Source: CBDAQV01 sp965199335 (GTDB taxonomy: Bacteria; Pseudomonadota; Alphaproteobacteria; CALMVH01). Taken from it: 64,000 nt of DNA. The position numbers and the translations under genes are program-made. The notes under the pieces were generated by a model, which worked only from the letters and a program-made list of their open reading frames with translations, ran no database searches and was not told where the DNA came from. Location: the NCBI GenBank assembly GCA_965199335.1, contig CBDAQZ010000004.1:620001-684000 (forward strand), in the 5' to 3' direction. Positions 16,412-25,565 of this stretch are shown here, piece by piece (position 1 is the stretch's first letter; every line of letters begins with the position of its first letter).

Positions 16412-17743
16412 TCAGCCTTGTTCAGGGACGCTCTTTTCAGGACGCGGCAACGTGATCGACACCAGACATCCCGATGAGACGCGGTTCGTCAGCGTCAGCT
16501 CGCCGCCATGGGCGCGAACGATCGTGCGCGCGATCGTCAGACCGAGTCCGGTGCCGCCCGTATCGCGGTTGCGCGATGTCTCGAGACGCTGGAACGGCGC
16601 GAAAACCCGTTCCAGTTCCGCTTCCGGTATGCCGGGACCGGTGTCAGTTACGTCAATGACGACGGCATTGGCTATCTCATACATGTTGACGCTGGCCGAA
16701 CCGCCGTATTTGACTGCGTTGTCGACGATGTTCGAGATGGCGCGCTTCACAGCGCCGGCCCGGCAGGACAGCGTGCAGGCAGGGGGCACCGATTCCACCG
16801 ACACAAGATGGCCGGCATCCGTGAAGCTATCGCAGATCGTGCGGATGATGGCGGTCAGATCGGCAAGCCGCGTTTGCTCGACATCGTTTTCATCGCGCAG
16901 GAACGACAGGAGCGAGACGACCATCTGTTCCATGTCGTCGAGGTCGCGCATCATGCGAAGCCGCTCGGCCTCGTCATCCATGAACTCGGCGCGCAGCTTC
17001 AGTCGCGTGATCGGTGTCTTCAGATCGTGCGAGATCGCGGCGAACATCTGCGTGCGATCGTTGACGAATCTGTGGATGCGCGATTGCATTCGGTTGAACG
17101 CCGCCGCCGCGCTGCGTACTTCGGCCGGACCGGCTTCCGCCATCGGCACGCTATCAAGCTTCATCCCCAGCCGATCGGCGGCATCGGATAGCCTGCGTAG
17201 TGGCAATGTCACCCACCGCACCATCAGCAGGCTGAACACCAGAATGCCCAGGGCGGCGCCCGAGGTCGAGACGATCAGTGTCCTGAGGTCGCCTTCGTCG
17301 CCGACGAAGGGCGCGGCCTTCGCATCGATCCACGAACCGTCGTCCAGCCGCACCGAAGCCAGCGCCCCGCCGTCGGTACTCTGGACGACATGAACCCTGT
17401 CCTTCGATAGCGAGAGCCAGTCCGATAGCTCGTCCGCGAACTCGCGCGAGGCTTCATCGTCATCCGTCGTCGTGACGAGAGGATTGTTCGACCACGAAAC
17501 CGCCACGCTGTTGTTCGACATGCTTTCGACGATCGCCGGCCGGTCGGCAACCGCGGCGCGCTCGGCAAGCCTGACAGACGAGGCGACCCGCTCCGCCATG
17601 CGGTCCAGCCCCGCATCCCCCAGAACGGCGACGCGGTCGAGGTCGTAGCTGCCAAGGCCGATCGCATGGAGGAAAACGATTCCGCAGATCAGGATCACGG
17701 CCATGCGCCCGGCAAGCGAGTCGGGAATCAGGCGCGGCTTCAT
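16412..17743 (-). CDS. EnvZ-like sensor histidine kinase
   Basis: A 443-residue inner-membrane kinase. Transmembrane helices lie at about 12-31 and 158-177, enclosing a 125-residue periplasmic sensor of unknown ligand. A HAMP linker follows (VTLPLRRLSDAADRL), then the dimerisation domain with phospho-acceptor His239 in SHDLKTPITR, then the ATPase domain with N-box NIVDNAVKYGG, G1 DTGPGIP, F-box FAPFQRL and G2 GGTGLGLT. The H-box and short sensor are EnvZ-type. Its ATG overlaps the stop of the response regulator gene by 4 bp, so the two form one operon with the regulator first. Confidence 0.92.
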   Translation of the reverse strand: MKPRLIPDSLAGRMAVILICGIVFLHAIGLGSYDLDRVAVLGDAGLDRMAERVASSVRLAERAAVADRPAIVESMSNNSVAVSWSNNPLVTTTDDDEASREFADELSDWLSLSKDRVHVVQSTDGGALASVRLDDGSWIDAKAAPFVGDEGDLRTLIVSTSGAALGILVFSLLMVRWVTLPLRRLSDAADRLGMKLDSVPMAEAGPAEVRSAAAAFNRMQSRIHRFVNDRTQMFAAISHDLKTPITRLKLRAEFMDDEAERLRMMRDLDDMEQMVVSLLSFLRDENDVEQTRLADLTAIIRTICDSFTDAGHLVSVESVPPACTLSCRAGAVKRAISNIVDNAVKYGGSASVNMYEIANAVVIDVTDTGPGIPEAELERVFAPFQRLETSRNRDTGGTGLGLTIARTIVRAHGGELTLTNRVSSGCLVSITLPRPEKSVPEQG

Positions 17744-18474
17744 ATACGCTCGACGGCGCTGGTGAACATGTATCCGGTGCCGCGCACCGTCTTGATCAGG
17801 CCGCCGGTCTGGACGCCGTCCTGTTCTTCGCCTCCCAGCTTGCGCCTGAGGCGGCTGACCTGGACATCGATACTGCGATCGAGCGTGCCGATGCTGCGTC
17901 CCTTGGCGAAATCCATCAGGTAGTCGCGGTTCAGCACCTGTTGCGGCTTTTCGGTAAAGGCGACAAGAAGATCGTATTCCCCCGCGCTGAGGTCGACCAG
18001 CGCCCCTGACGGGGCAACCAGTTCGCGGCGTACCAGGTCCATGCGCCAGCCATCGAACAGAAGCGTTTTCTTCGACCTGTCGGCAAACGTCTCGAGCCCG
18101 CTGGTGCGGCGAAGGACCGCCTTGATCCTGGCCAGCAACTCGCGCGGGTTGAAAGGTTTGGTGACATAATCGTCGGCGCCGACCTCAAGCCCGACGATGC
18201 GATCCGTATCCTCTCCCATGGCGGTCAGCATGATCACCGGGATGTTGGACCTGGTGCGCAGCTCGCGGCACAGGGTCAGGCCGTTTTCGCGGGCAAGCAA
18301 TATATCCAGGATCACCAGCGCTATATTGCGATCCTCGAGCGCGGCGTGCATCTCGCCACCGCTGGCCACCGCCCTGACCCGGTAGCCATGCGTTCCCAGA
18401 AAGCGGGTCAGAAGCGTGCGAATCTCGGCGTCGTCGTCCACGACGAGCAATTGCGGACGGTCATCCATGCGCAA
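17740..18474 (-). CDS. OmpR-family response regulator
   Basis: A 244-residue two-domain regulator. The receiver has the acidic pocket Asp13/Asp14, phospho-acceptor Asp57 (LVILDILL), Thr84 in MLTAMG and Lys106 in VTKPF. The C-terminal winged helix (about residues 140-240) has the usual LSAGEYDLL and RSIDVQVSRLRRKL recognition region. It is first in the operon, followed by its kinase. A 10-bp-period direct repeat TGTCAC-N4-TGTCAC 30 bp before its start suggests autoregulation. Confidence 0.93.
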   Translation of the reverse strand: MRMDDRPQLLVVDDDAEIRTLLTRFLGTHGYRVRAVASGGEMHAALEDRNIALVILDILLARENGLTLCRELRTRSNIPVIMLTAMGEDTDRIVGLEVGADDYVTKPFNPRELLARIKAVLRRTSGLETFADRSKKTLLFDGWRMDLVRRELVAPSGALVDLSAGEYDLLVAFTEKPQQVLNRDYLMDFAKGRSIGTLDRSIDVQVSRLRRKLGGEEQDGVQTGGLIKTVRGTGYMFTSAVERI

Positions 18475-18503
18475 TCATAGTCTTCATGCCCGTTCGAGCG
18501 CGA

Positions 18504-18519
18504 GTGACATTGTGTGACA
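18504..18519 (-). promoter_or_regulatory. Putative autoregulatory box of the OmpR-like regulator
   Basis: On the minus strand TGTCAC-ACAA-TGTCAC is an exact direct repeat of six bases with a 10-bp period, 30 bp upstream of the response regulator ATG. A related copy lies at 16350-16365 upstream of the asnB-like gene. Confidence 0.5.
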
Positions 18520-18541
18520 GGTCGGCCGGCGAGACCCGGCC

Positions 18542-19522
<981 letters not shown>

Positions 19523-19585
19523 GGAGTCCGGGCGGTGGGGAGCGGTGGGCGTGCTATGGGAGGTAGGTTTTTGTGGGATGGTTGG

Positions 19586-19600
19586 GAAGCGCGGAATTGA
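19586..19600. repeat. Distal attachment-site repeat of the island
   Basis: GAAGCGCGGAATTGA matches exactly the T-arm and acceptor part of the tRNA-Thr gene at 26631-26645. No complete tRNA gene lies at this end, as expected for the distal junction. Confidence 0.75.
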
Positions 19601-19653
19601 CTTAAGGTATCATCACACTGAAAAAACATAACAATATCTGTTACCACCTTTAA

Positions 19654-19674
19654 GATGCCCCCAAATATGCCCCC
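19654..19674 (+). repeat. Integrase arm-type motif, distal end
   Basis: Two GATGCCCCC-like blocks, GATGCCCCC-AAAT-ATGCCCCC, lie 54 bp inside the distal repeat. Closely similar blocks occur at 26488-26518 at the tRNA end in the same orientation. Paired C-runs near both ends fit arm-type binding sites of the integrase; this is inferred from position. Confidence 0.45.
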
Positions 19675-19777
19675 GGCGACTTGAGTTCCAGTGTAAGCAT
19701 GTTGGCCTGTGACCGTCCTGATCTTCATAACGCACTAGCAGCTTGTGTGTCGCTGTTTGTAGAGGCAGAATTTGATA

Positions 19778-19879
19778 ATGATAGAAAAACAAACACTCGA
19801 CGAATTATTGACTGAGCAGGTGGGCAGGGTATCAGGAGGTACCAGCAACACTCTTCTGCCACATTTAGTCGCGCTTTGA
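19778..19879 (+). CDS. Possible 33-residue leader ORF upstream of the island operon
   Basis: ATG at 19778 opens a short frame (MIEKQTLDELLTEQVG...) that stops with TGA at 19877-19879, one base before the ATG of the phosphoribosyltransferase-like gene. The tight junction would favour coupled translation. It could be a small toxin or antitoxin, a regulatory leader or the tail of a lost gene. It contains AGGAGGT (about 19835-19841), a perfect Shine-Dalgarno sequence but roughly 40 bases from the next ATG. Whether it is translated cannot be decided from sequence. Confidence 0.35.
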   Translation: MIEKQTLDELLTEQVGRVSGGTSNTLLPHLVAL

Positions 19880-19880
19880 T

Positions 19881-20828
19881 ATGAACGATAATTTATTACG
19901 AATTTACCGCGAGAACCAAGAATGCTTCGCGCCCGAGAAGCGAATTTTAGCGGAGTGCGACATGCTAATGGATCTACACGCTTGGGATCCAGCTCGCATT
20001 AAACCAAGAGACTGGCTTGAAAATTTTAACGAGGCAGAGCGTCCGTTTGCACTTCAGATGCTGCGTCGATTTGTCTTTTTTCCTGACCACCTTACAGACG
20101 AGCTTTTGAGAGCAGCGTTTCATCAAGTTTCAGCCTCAATCGCGCATGGCAAAATGTTTAGAGATGGATTGCAAAGCTGGCAGATTTTCTGCTCTAACGC
20201 GATCCTGACATATGTTACAGGCGAGGTTCCTAGACCGACAGACAGTGGTCAACTATTTGCGAGAAAGGCTCGTCAGGCCTTGGGGTTTGATGAACGAGAG
20301 ATTGTTCCGCCTAATGATGCGGTGCAGTTGTTGCTAGACGGTAGTCGGAAAGTAGTTATATTTGTTGACGACTTCGTTGGCTCAGGCAATCAATTCTGCG
20401 AAACATGGAACAGAAAAATTGAATGCTCAGACGGTTTGTATAGATCCTTCGCCAACCTCTCTAGCACTGGAAAAATCATTGGTGCTTTTTATTGTAACGC
20501 TGTAGGCACTAAAAAAGGGCATTCGAAAATTCTTAATAGATGTCCTAATGTTCATATATTTTCCGGCAATCTCCTCAATGATGACGCAAGCTTTGTTGAC
20601 GTTGCCTCAACACAATGGCCAGAACCCATTAAAGCAGCCAGCCAAGGGTTCATTAAAGGTCTTCAGAAACGCTATGGTTTTGTATCAGAAAACCAGGGTG
20701 AGGAGGATTGGCGAGGCTTCCACGCGCTGGGCTTGGGTTTGGCTTTCGCACACTCTACGCCGGATGCCACGCTGCCCATTTTTCGCAGTAATAGGAAGGG
20801 CTGGCGCCCGCTCGTAATGAGATCATGA
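19881..20828 (+). CDS. Phosphoribosyltransferase-fold protein (PRTase-CE-like) of a predicted conflict system
   Basis: A 315-residue cytosolic protein. Residues 158-172 read VVIFVDDFVGSGNQF, which closely matches the PRPP-binding motif of type I phosphoribosyltransferases (hydrophobic strand, two acidic residues, then G-S/T-G), with Asp163-Asp164 and Gly167-Ser168-Gly169. The helical N-terminal 150 residues are not those of a purine or pyrimidine salvage enzyme. The combination with a following AAA+ gene matches, as I recall, the PRTase-CE group predicted by comparative genomics in prokaryotic conflict systems. Its stop overlaps the AAA+ start (ATGA). It likely senses or consumes a nucleotide or phosphoribosyl compound; the reaction is unknown. 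Confidence 0.7.
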   Translation: MNDNLLRIYRENQECFAPEKRILAECDMLMDLHAWDPARIKPRDWLENFNEAERPFALQMLRRFVFFPDHLTDELLRAAFHQVSASIAHGKMFRDGLQSWQIFCSNAILTYVTGEVPRPTDSGQLFARKARQALGFDEREIVPPNDAVQLLLDGSRKVVIFVDDFVGSGNQFCETWNRKIECSDGLYRSFANLSSTGKIIGAFYCNAVGTKKGHSKILNRCPNVHIFSGNLLNDDASFVDVASTQWPEPIKAASQGFIKGLQKRYGFVSENQGEEDWRGFHALGLGLAFAHSTPDATLPIFRSNRKGWRPLVMRS

Positions 20829-22684
20829 CTAGAGCAATCGACATACCCCGCGCTGACGCGCATGCTGATCCGTTCGGGATTTTGCGTGCTGAGCTTTTAG
20901 ACGACAGCCTGTATAAGCTGTTTACGAAGCCGGCTTATTTTCCCGAGTTAGATGCGCCACGGCCATGTGTGTTAATGGGAGGTAGAGGCACCGGTAAAAC
21001 GACGGTTTTAAAGGCCATTTCGTATGAAGGACGGCATAGGATCACCGGCTTGGGAGCGGCAGCATGGCCATATATCGGTTTATATTATAAGGTGAATTCA
21101 AATAGGGTGACTGCTTTTCAAGGCGCTGAACTTAGCCTAGAAGTCTGGGATAAAGCCTTCAGCCATTATGTAAATCTACTTTTATCAAACCACATTTTAG
21201 GATTTTTGCAGTGGTATCGTGATACCGTCGATCCGGCGGTCATGCTTCCAAGGGACGCTAGTAGCGACGTCGCAAGTTCCCTCTACCTGGACGGGGTGAC
21301 ATGTGAGGCGAGTTTAAGCGAGGCTGTGCGATATGCTTTCGGCTCCTTCGAGAGGTTCTTAAATAATTTGAATTCGAGGAATTTGCCACCATTTTCTCTG
21401 CGGGGGCAGCCTCTGGACCTGTTAGGTCATTATTTGCTCCGTATTCCAGAACTGCATCAACGCAAGATAACTTTCGTTATCGATGAGTTTGAAAATCTAC
21501 TCGATTACCAGCAGGTCATTTTCAATACGCTTATTAAGCAAAGCGGAGAGTTCTACAATTTCGCTATCGGAGTAAAAGAGCTAGGCTGGCGCCAACGCTA
21601 TACCTCAGCGCGGACTGAAGCGCTCTCGCATCCTGCTGATTATTTTCTTATTGATATAGGAGAGAAGCTAAGTGGCGACGATTTCGCCCCATTTGCCCGT
21701 GACGTGGTTGAGCTACGTCGGATGCGGATGCCAGAAGAAGAAAGGCCAGAAAGCATTGAGAAAACTCTACCTGGATTATCAGTTCTTGAAGAAGCCAAAT
21801 TACTTGGATTGCATATTCAAGCAGAAAAGATTTTGGAGCGCACCGACCTATCGGAAAAAATACGTACTGAGTTAGCTTCTCTTGAGCCCTTTGAGCGTTA
21901 CTTTGCAGATTTCTGGTCAAGGAATGGCTTTCCGATAGAGAGTTTACTTATTGAAAGGCGTGAGAGGCCAGAAGCCTGGAATGAGCGGCTCCACAACTAC
22001 GGAGTTGCTATGCTTTTTGAGCTACATCAAGGAAAAGCTGGCATTGCAAAATATTACGCCGGTTGGAATGTGTATTTGAAGCTAGCCGATGGTAATATCC
22101 GATTTCTCTTAGAACTCATCGCTCAGGCTCGTCATTTGCATCAAAGGAACGGCAACGGCCCTAGCGAACCGATTTCACCAGAAATCCAAACGCAAGCTGC
22201 GCAGGTTGTAGGACGCAAACATCTCTTTGATTTAGAAGGCCTATCAACAGAGGGGGCTAAGTTGATGAAATTAGTACTCGGGTTAGGACGAGTATTCGAA
22301 GTCATGGCTAAGAAACCGCTTGGTCATAAACCAGAGGTAACCCAATTTTACCTCCAAGAAAATGCTCCTCTGGGTGAGCTCGAATTAATTCTACGAGAAG
22401 CGATTGTACACTTAGCCCTTACTCGTTCGACAGGTAATAAGCTAAGCGGATCTGATCTTAAGGGTTATGACTATTCGCTACATCCTATTTTTGCGCCATT
22501 TTTTGAGTACAGTTGGAGACGAAAACGCAAAATGAAATTATCGCCAAGCCAGCTTATTGGACTTGTGGTTGATCCAAGTCGATCCATCGCGCAAATCCTG
22601 CGTCAGAAGAATATAGCTGGGGACGAACCGCTTCCCGAGCAATTGCGTCTTTTTGAAAGTTTTTACGGTGAAGCCGCTCAATAA
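20825..22684 (+). CDS. AAA+ ATPase (ORC/CDC6-like) of the island operon
   Basis: A 619-residue P-loop ATPase. Walker A is MGGRGTGKTT (51-60), preceded by a short N-terminal stretch ending in a strand (PCVLM). Walker B is ITFVIDEFENLLDYQQ (about 214-229) with the DE pair of AAA+ proteins. The long C-terminal part (about 300-619) is helical and probably a winged-helix or sensor region. The RGTGKTT plus DEFENLL style recalls the ORC/CDC6-like or STAND-type ATPases that act as switches in defence systems. It overlaps the upstream PRTase-like gene by 4 bp and the next gene's start lies inside its 3' end. It is probably the energy-dependent sensor or assembler of the system. Confidence 0.75.
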   Translation: MTRAIDIPRADAHADPFGILRAELLDDSLYKLFTKPAYFPELDAPRPCVLMGGRGTGKTTVLKAISYEGRHRITGLGAAAWPYIGLYYKVNSNRVTAFQGAELSLEVWDKAFSHYVNLLLSNHILGFLQWYRDTVDPAVMLPRDASSDVASSLYLDGVTCEASLSEAVRYAFGSFERFLNNLNSRNLPPFSLRGQPLDLLGHYLLRIPELHQRKITFVIDEFENLLDYQQVIFNTLIKQSGEFYNFAIGVKELGWRQRYTSARTEALSHPADYFLIDIGEKLSGDDFAPFARDVVELRRMRMPEEERPESIEKTLPGLSVLEEAKLLGLHIQAEKILERTDLSEKIRTELASLEPFERYFADFWSRNGFPIESLLIERRERPEAWNERLHNYGVAMLFELHQGKAGIAKYYAGWNVYLKLADGNIRFLLELIAQARHLHQRNGNGPSEPISPEIQTQAAQVVGRKHLFDLEGLSTEGAKLMKLVLGLGRVFEVMAKKPLGHKPEVTQFYLQENAPLGELELILREAIVHLALTRSTGNKLSGSDLKGYDYSLHPIFAPFFEYSWRRKRKMKLSPSQLIGLVVDPSRSIAQILRQKNIAGDEPLPEQLRLFESFYGEAAQ

Positions 22685-23600
22685 GCCACTCTTCACTGAA
22701 GAGTATGATCTACTTTCTTATGTTCCGCCGGAAGATGCGGCCTATTTATACGCGATTACGTCCGAGGATCGAAGCGAACAGGCGATTCGGCTAAAAACGA
22801 ATGGAAAGGCAGCCAACTTTTTTGAGCTTCGTGAGCCTGACGGGACGGCATTTGAAAGTGATGTTGCTGGCCACGAATACATTCAAGTTCGCGACGCAGA
22901 TCAGGTTTCTGCGTTCCTAAAAGAGCTCCATCGTCAGCGGCTGGTTCTCGACATTACAGGCTTAACACACACAACCTGGGCGCCCATCGTAAAAATAGCT
23001 TTAGCTTTACGCCTGGAGCTTACGGTCGTATACTTTGAGCCCACTCAATACACGGTGAATCCATTGCCTCGTCCGGGCGAGTTTTACAATTTAAGTGAAC
23101 GAACAGGTGGAATTGGCCCTCTACCCCTTTTAGTAAATATCACAGAAGTTGATGAATTATCGGTCATCTACATTGCCCTCCTTGGCTTTGAAGGGCAACG
23201 AAGCAAATTCATGCATGAACAAGTCGGGTTGGACGCGCGTCGGTTCTATCCGGTCGTTGGCCTACCTGGATTTAAAGTTGATTATCCTTTTGAAACCTTT
23301 CTTGGAAATGGGCAGCTATTGACTGAAACGAGAGGATATAGGGATATACACTTCGCTAAATCAAATTGTCCATTCAGCCTTTTTTACCAGCTTGAAGCGA
23401 TCAAAGATCATCACGTAAACGCATTGCTACGTATTGGGCTTACTGGGACCAAACCTCATGCTCTTGGAGCTGTGCTTTTCGCGATCAAGGGAGACCGGTC
23501 TGTCGAACTAGTTTATGATCATGTAAAGCGCAAAGCTAAGCGCACAGCTGGGACTGACCGATGTGTTGTCTATCGAGTGTCTGCTTTTATGGAACGCTAG
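22668..23600 (+). CDS. Unrecognised third component of the island operon
   Basis: A protein of about 310 residues that I cannot assign. The middle part has alternating strands and helices like a Rossmann-type fold: LVLDITGLTHTTWAPIVKIAL, then LTVVYFEPTQYT, and later VIYIALLGFEGQRSKFM, then RFYPVVGLPGFKVDY. There is no P-loop, HNH, PD-(D/E)xK or TIR signature that I can see, and no membrane segment. Two starts are possible inside the upstream gene, TTG 22653 and GTG 22668; neither has a strong ribosome binding site, and I take the GTG. Tight overlap with the AAA+ gene implies an obligate partner. It may be the effector, or a nucleotide or second-messenger binding subunit. Confidence 0.6.
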   Translation: MKPLNKPLFTEEYDLLSYVPPEDAAYLYAITSEDRSEQAIRLKTNGKAANFFELREPDGTAFESDVAGHEYIQVRDADQVSAFLKELHRQRLVLDITGLTHTTWAPIVKIALALRLELTVVYFEPTQYTVNPLPRPGEFYNLSERTGGIGPLPLLVNITEVDELSVIYIALLGFEGQRSKFMHEQVGLDARRFYPVVGLPGFKVDYPFETFLGNGQLLTETRGYRDIHFAKSNCPFSLFYQLEAIKDHHVNALLRIGLTGTKPHALGAVLFAIKGDRSVELVYDHVKRKAKRTAGTDRCVVYRVSAFMER

Positions 23601-23655
23601 ATGCCTGCACGACGCGCTTTAGGCGTGAGAGGAATTATGATATTCCAGCTCCGCC

Positions 23656-24852
23656 ATGTATCAATCTGACCTATGCCGATTCGATAGCCCTGACTGGGTC
23701 GGTCGCTTGCTTGTCGACAGTATTTCTGGTCCCGCGCCAGAGCGTATTATCGACTTGGGAAGTGGCGGTGGAAGCCTTGCAATTGCGGCTCTCAAAAAAT
23801 GGCACGCAAGTGAAATTCTCACTGTTGATCTAGACGATCTTGCAGGTGAACAAGTTAGAAAAGCAATTGGCACTTGTTTCCCAGCTAGTGTGCACGGCCA
23901 TGTGAATGCGGATATTTTACTTGCATCCGCGCTTGCGACTGAAAAGGGCATGTTCGGCACATCGGATCTTATCATTTCGAACCCGCCCTATCGGTCCACG
24001 GAACTTTCATCAGACGTTGCTGAAATTCTGTCGAACAGCGGGCTGGATTTGGGCCTTAAAGGAATCCGCGTACCGACAGATATTGTATTCCTGGCACAAG
24101 CAATCAGTCTGATACGGCCCGGCGGATGTCTGGGGCTGATCGTTCCAGACTTGCTTGTCACTGGGGAAAGGTGGAAGGCACTTCGAGCAAAGCTATTGCG
24201 GCATCATACTGTGGAAAGGGTTATACAACTTCCCAGGCGGTGCTTCAAGGGGACAGATGCCCAAACCTACATTCTAGTTGTCCGACAAGGTCGGCCAAGC
24301 AAGGAAGTTAGGCTTGATCGTATTGATACGAATGGTATTTGGGAGCCAACAGTATATGTTTCAGTCGATCGCGCAGCAGAACGAATGGATCACTGTTTCC
24401 ACTACGGGATAAATGAGATTGCATCAATTGGCGGGGTCACCCTCAACTCGCTTGGTGTTACGGCCACACGTGGAAAAATTTCTTCTAATCAACTGCTAAC
24501 TGCCGGCCTACCCACCTTCCACACGAATGGATTTCCTTGCCGTGCTGGAAAAAAAATTATCTTACCTGCCGTTGCCGATATTGATGTGAGAACCCAGGGT
24601 ATTTGGGCCGAGCCAGGAGATATCCTTGTGGCTCGAGTGGATCGGCGTTTGGAACAGAAGATTACTATTGTTGCAGAAGGGTTCGCCGCTCTATCCGATT
24701 GTGTTCTCCGGGTGCGCTGCCCTGAAGCAGCCAGAAACCGCGTACTAAAAGGCTTGATCTCAAAGAAAGGTAAGGACCAGCTTCAAGCACGATCTAGGGG
24801 CACCGGAGCTCGACATTTAAGTGCGCGCAGCTTGCTGGAAGTGATTGTATAA
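23656..24852 (+). CDS. N6-adenine-type DNA methyltransferase fused to a target-recognition domain
   Basis: A 398-residue protein with an HsdM-like methyltransferase domain: SAM-binding motif I IIDLGSGGGS (31-40) and catalytic motif IV SNPPY (108-112). After about residue 230 it becomes HsdS-like: GDILVARVDRR, LSDCVLRVRCPE and ARSRGTGARHLSARSLL are typical of a type I target-recognition half. So modification and specificity sit in one polypeptide, with a single recognition half-domain. No restriction subunit is adjacent. It follows the unrecognised gene by 55 bp. It may mark self DNA for the three upstream proteins or act as a solitary methylase; coupling to the system is inferred from operon position. 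Confidence 0.8.
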   Translation: MYQSDLCRFDSPDWVGRLLVDSISGPAPERIIDLGSGGGSLAIAALKKWHASEILTVDLDDLAGEQVRKAIGTCFPASVHGHVNADILLASALATEKGMFGTSDLIISNPPYRSTELSSDVAEILSNSGLDLGLKGIRVPTDIVFLAQAISLIRPGGCLGLIVPDLLVTGERWKALRAKLLRHHTVERVIQLPRRCFKGTDAQTYILVVRQGRPSKEVRLDRIDTNGIWEPTVYVSVDRAAERMDHCFHYGINEIASIGGVTLNSLGVTATRGKISSNQLLTAGLPTFHTNGFPCRAGKKIILPAVADIDVRTQGIWAEPGDILVARVDRRLEQKITIVAEGFAALSDCVLRVRCPEAARNRVLKGLISKKGKDQLQARSRGTGARHLSARSLLEVIV

Positions 24853-24949
24853 AACAAGCGACACTCAACTTTTCAAATTTCTTTCGACTGTACTGTAGCA
24901 TTGAGAACCGTCTGGAGCAGACGTGTTGCAAAAATCTTTTCCCACGCGT

Positions 24950-25565
24950 TTATTGGTGGGCAGCCTCTACATCCGCCCAAATCCTTTGTATATGCTCGAC
25001 CGCTCCCGGTCCTTCGTACGCGAGCGAACGCTCATCGCGTTGGTAGACGCTAGTCTCGTCACGCACCGCTGAAAGCCAGTTGAACGAACCTTCCACGAAC
25101 CGTCGTTCGTCCATGACTAGGGTCTTTTGATGGATCCGAGGCACTTCGCTTATATCGATACCGATGGCTTGAAGCGCTTCGATTGCTCTCGCGGCATTTG
25201 CACGTTTAACACCATTGGGGTCCAAATCCATGTCGCTTCCGATCAACACCTTGACCGCTACGTTTCGCTTCACGGTATCTGCGAATGCTTCAAGCAAATT
25301 GTCGTCTTCAAGCGCACGAATGGAGATGTACGGGCTGATGATAAGTACGCGGTTTCTGGCCTGACGGAGGGATTCTTTTAGTAGATGACGATGTTTGGTC
25401 AGGCTTACGATACGCTCGATACGATCCTGCTCTCGAGGTGCCAACCTGCTTATCGGCTCCACATCGGTGATCTCGTTTTCAGGATGCCTAAAAATCCACT
25501 GCGCAAGAAGGCCTGAGGGCTTGGCATCCTGACGAGGGTCAAACAGCTCTGCATTCCCGAAGACA
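24950..25565 (-). pseudogene. 5'-truncated phospholipase-D-like (HKD) protein
   Basis: About 205 codons of a single PLD domain are readable from roughly 25565 down to a TGA-type end at 24950. The strand RVLIISPYISIRAL and the HKD motif RIHQKTLVMDERRF followed by EGSFNWLSAV are well conserved, as in C-terminal PLD domains of nuclease-like proteins. The same frame runs upstream into the integrase remnant without any recognisable N-terminal PLD part or ribosome binding site, so the 5' end was lost by a deletion. It converges with the methyltransferase gene 97 bp away. It may be a relic of a second defence gene on the island. Confidence 0.65.

Noticed and set aside
19523..19777. A second tRNA gene at the distal island end
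   Set aside because: Only the 15-bp att repeat is present; no cloverleaf can be built around it.
19881..24852. Island operon as a BREX, DISARM, retron, CBASS or type I restriction system
   Set aside because: No BrxL/PglZ, DrmA/B, reverse transcriptase, cyclase or HsdR homologue is present. Only an HsdM/HsdS-like fusion occurs.
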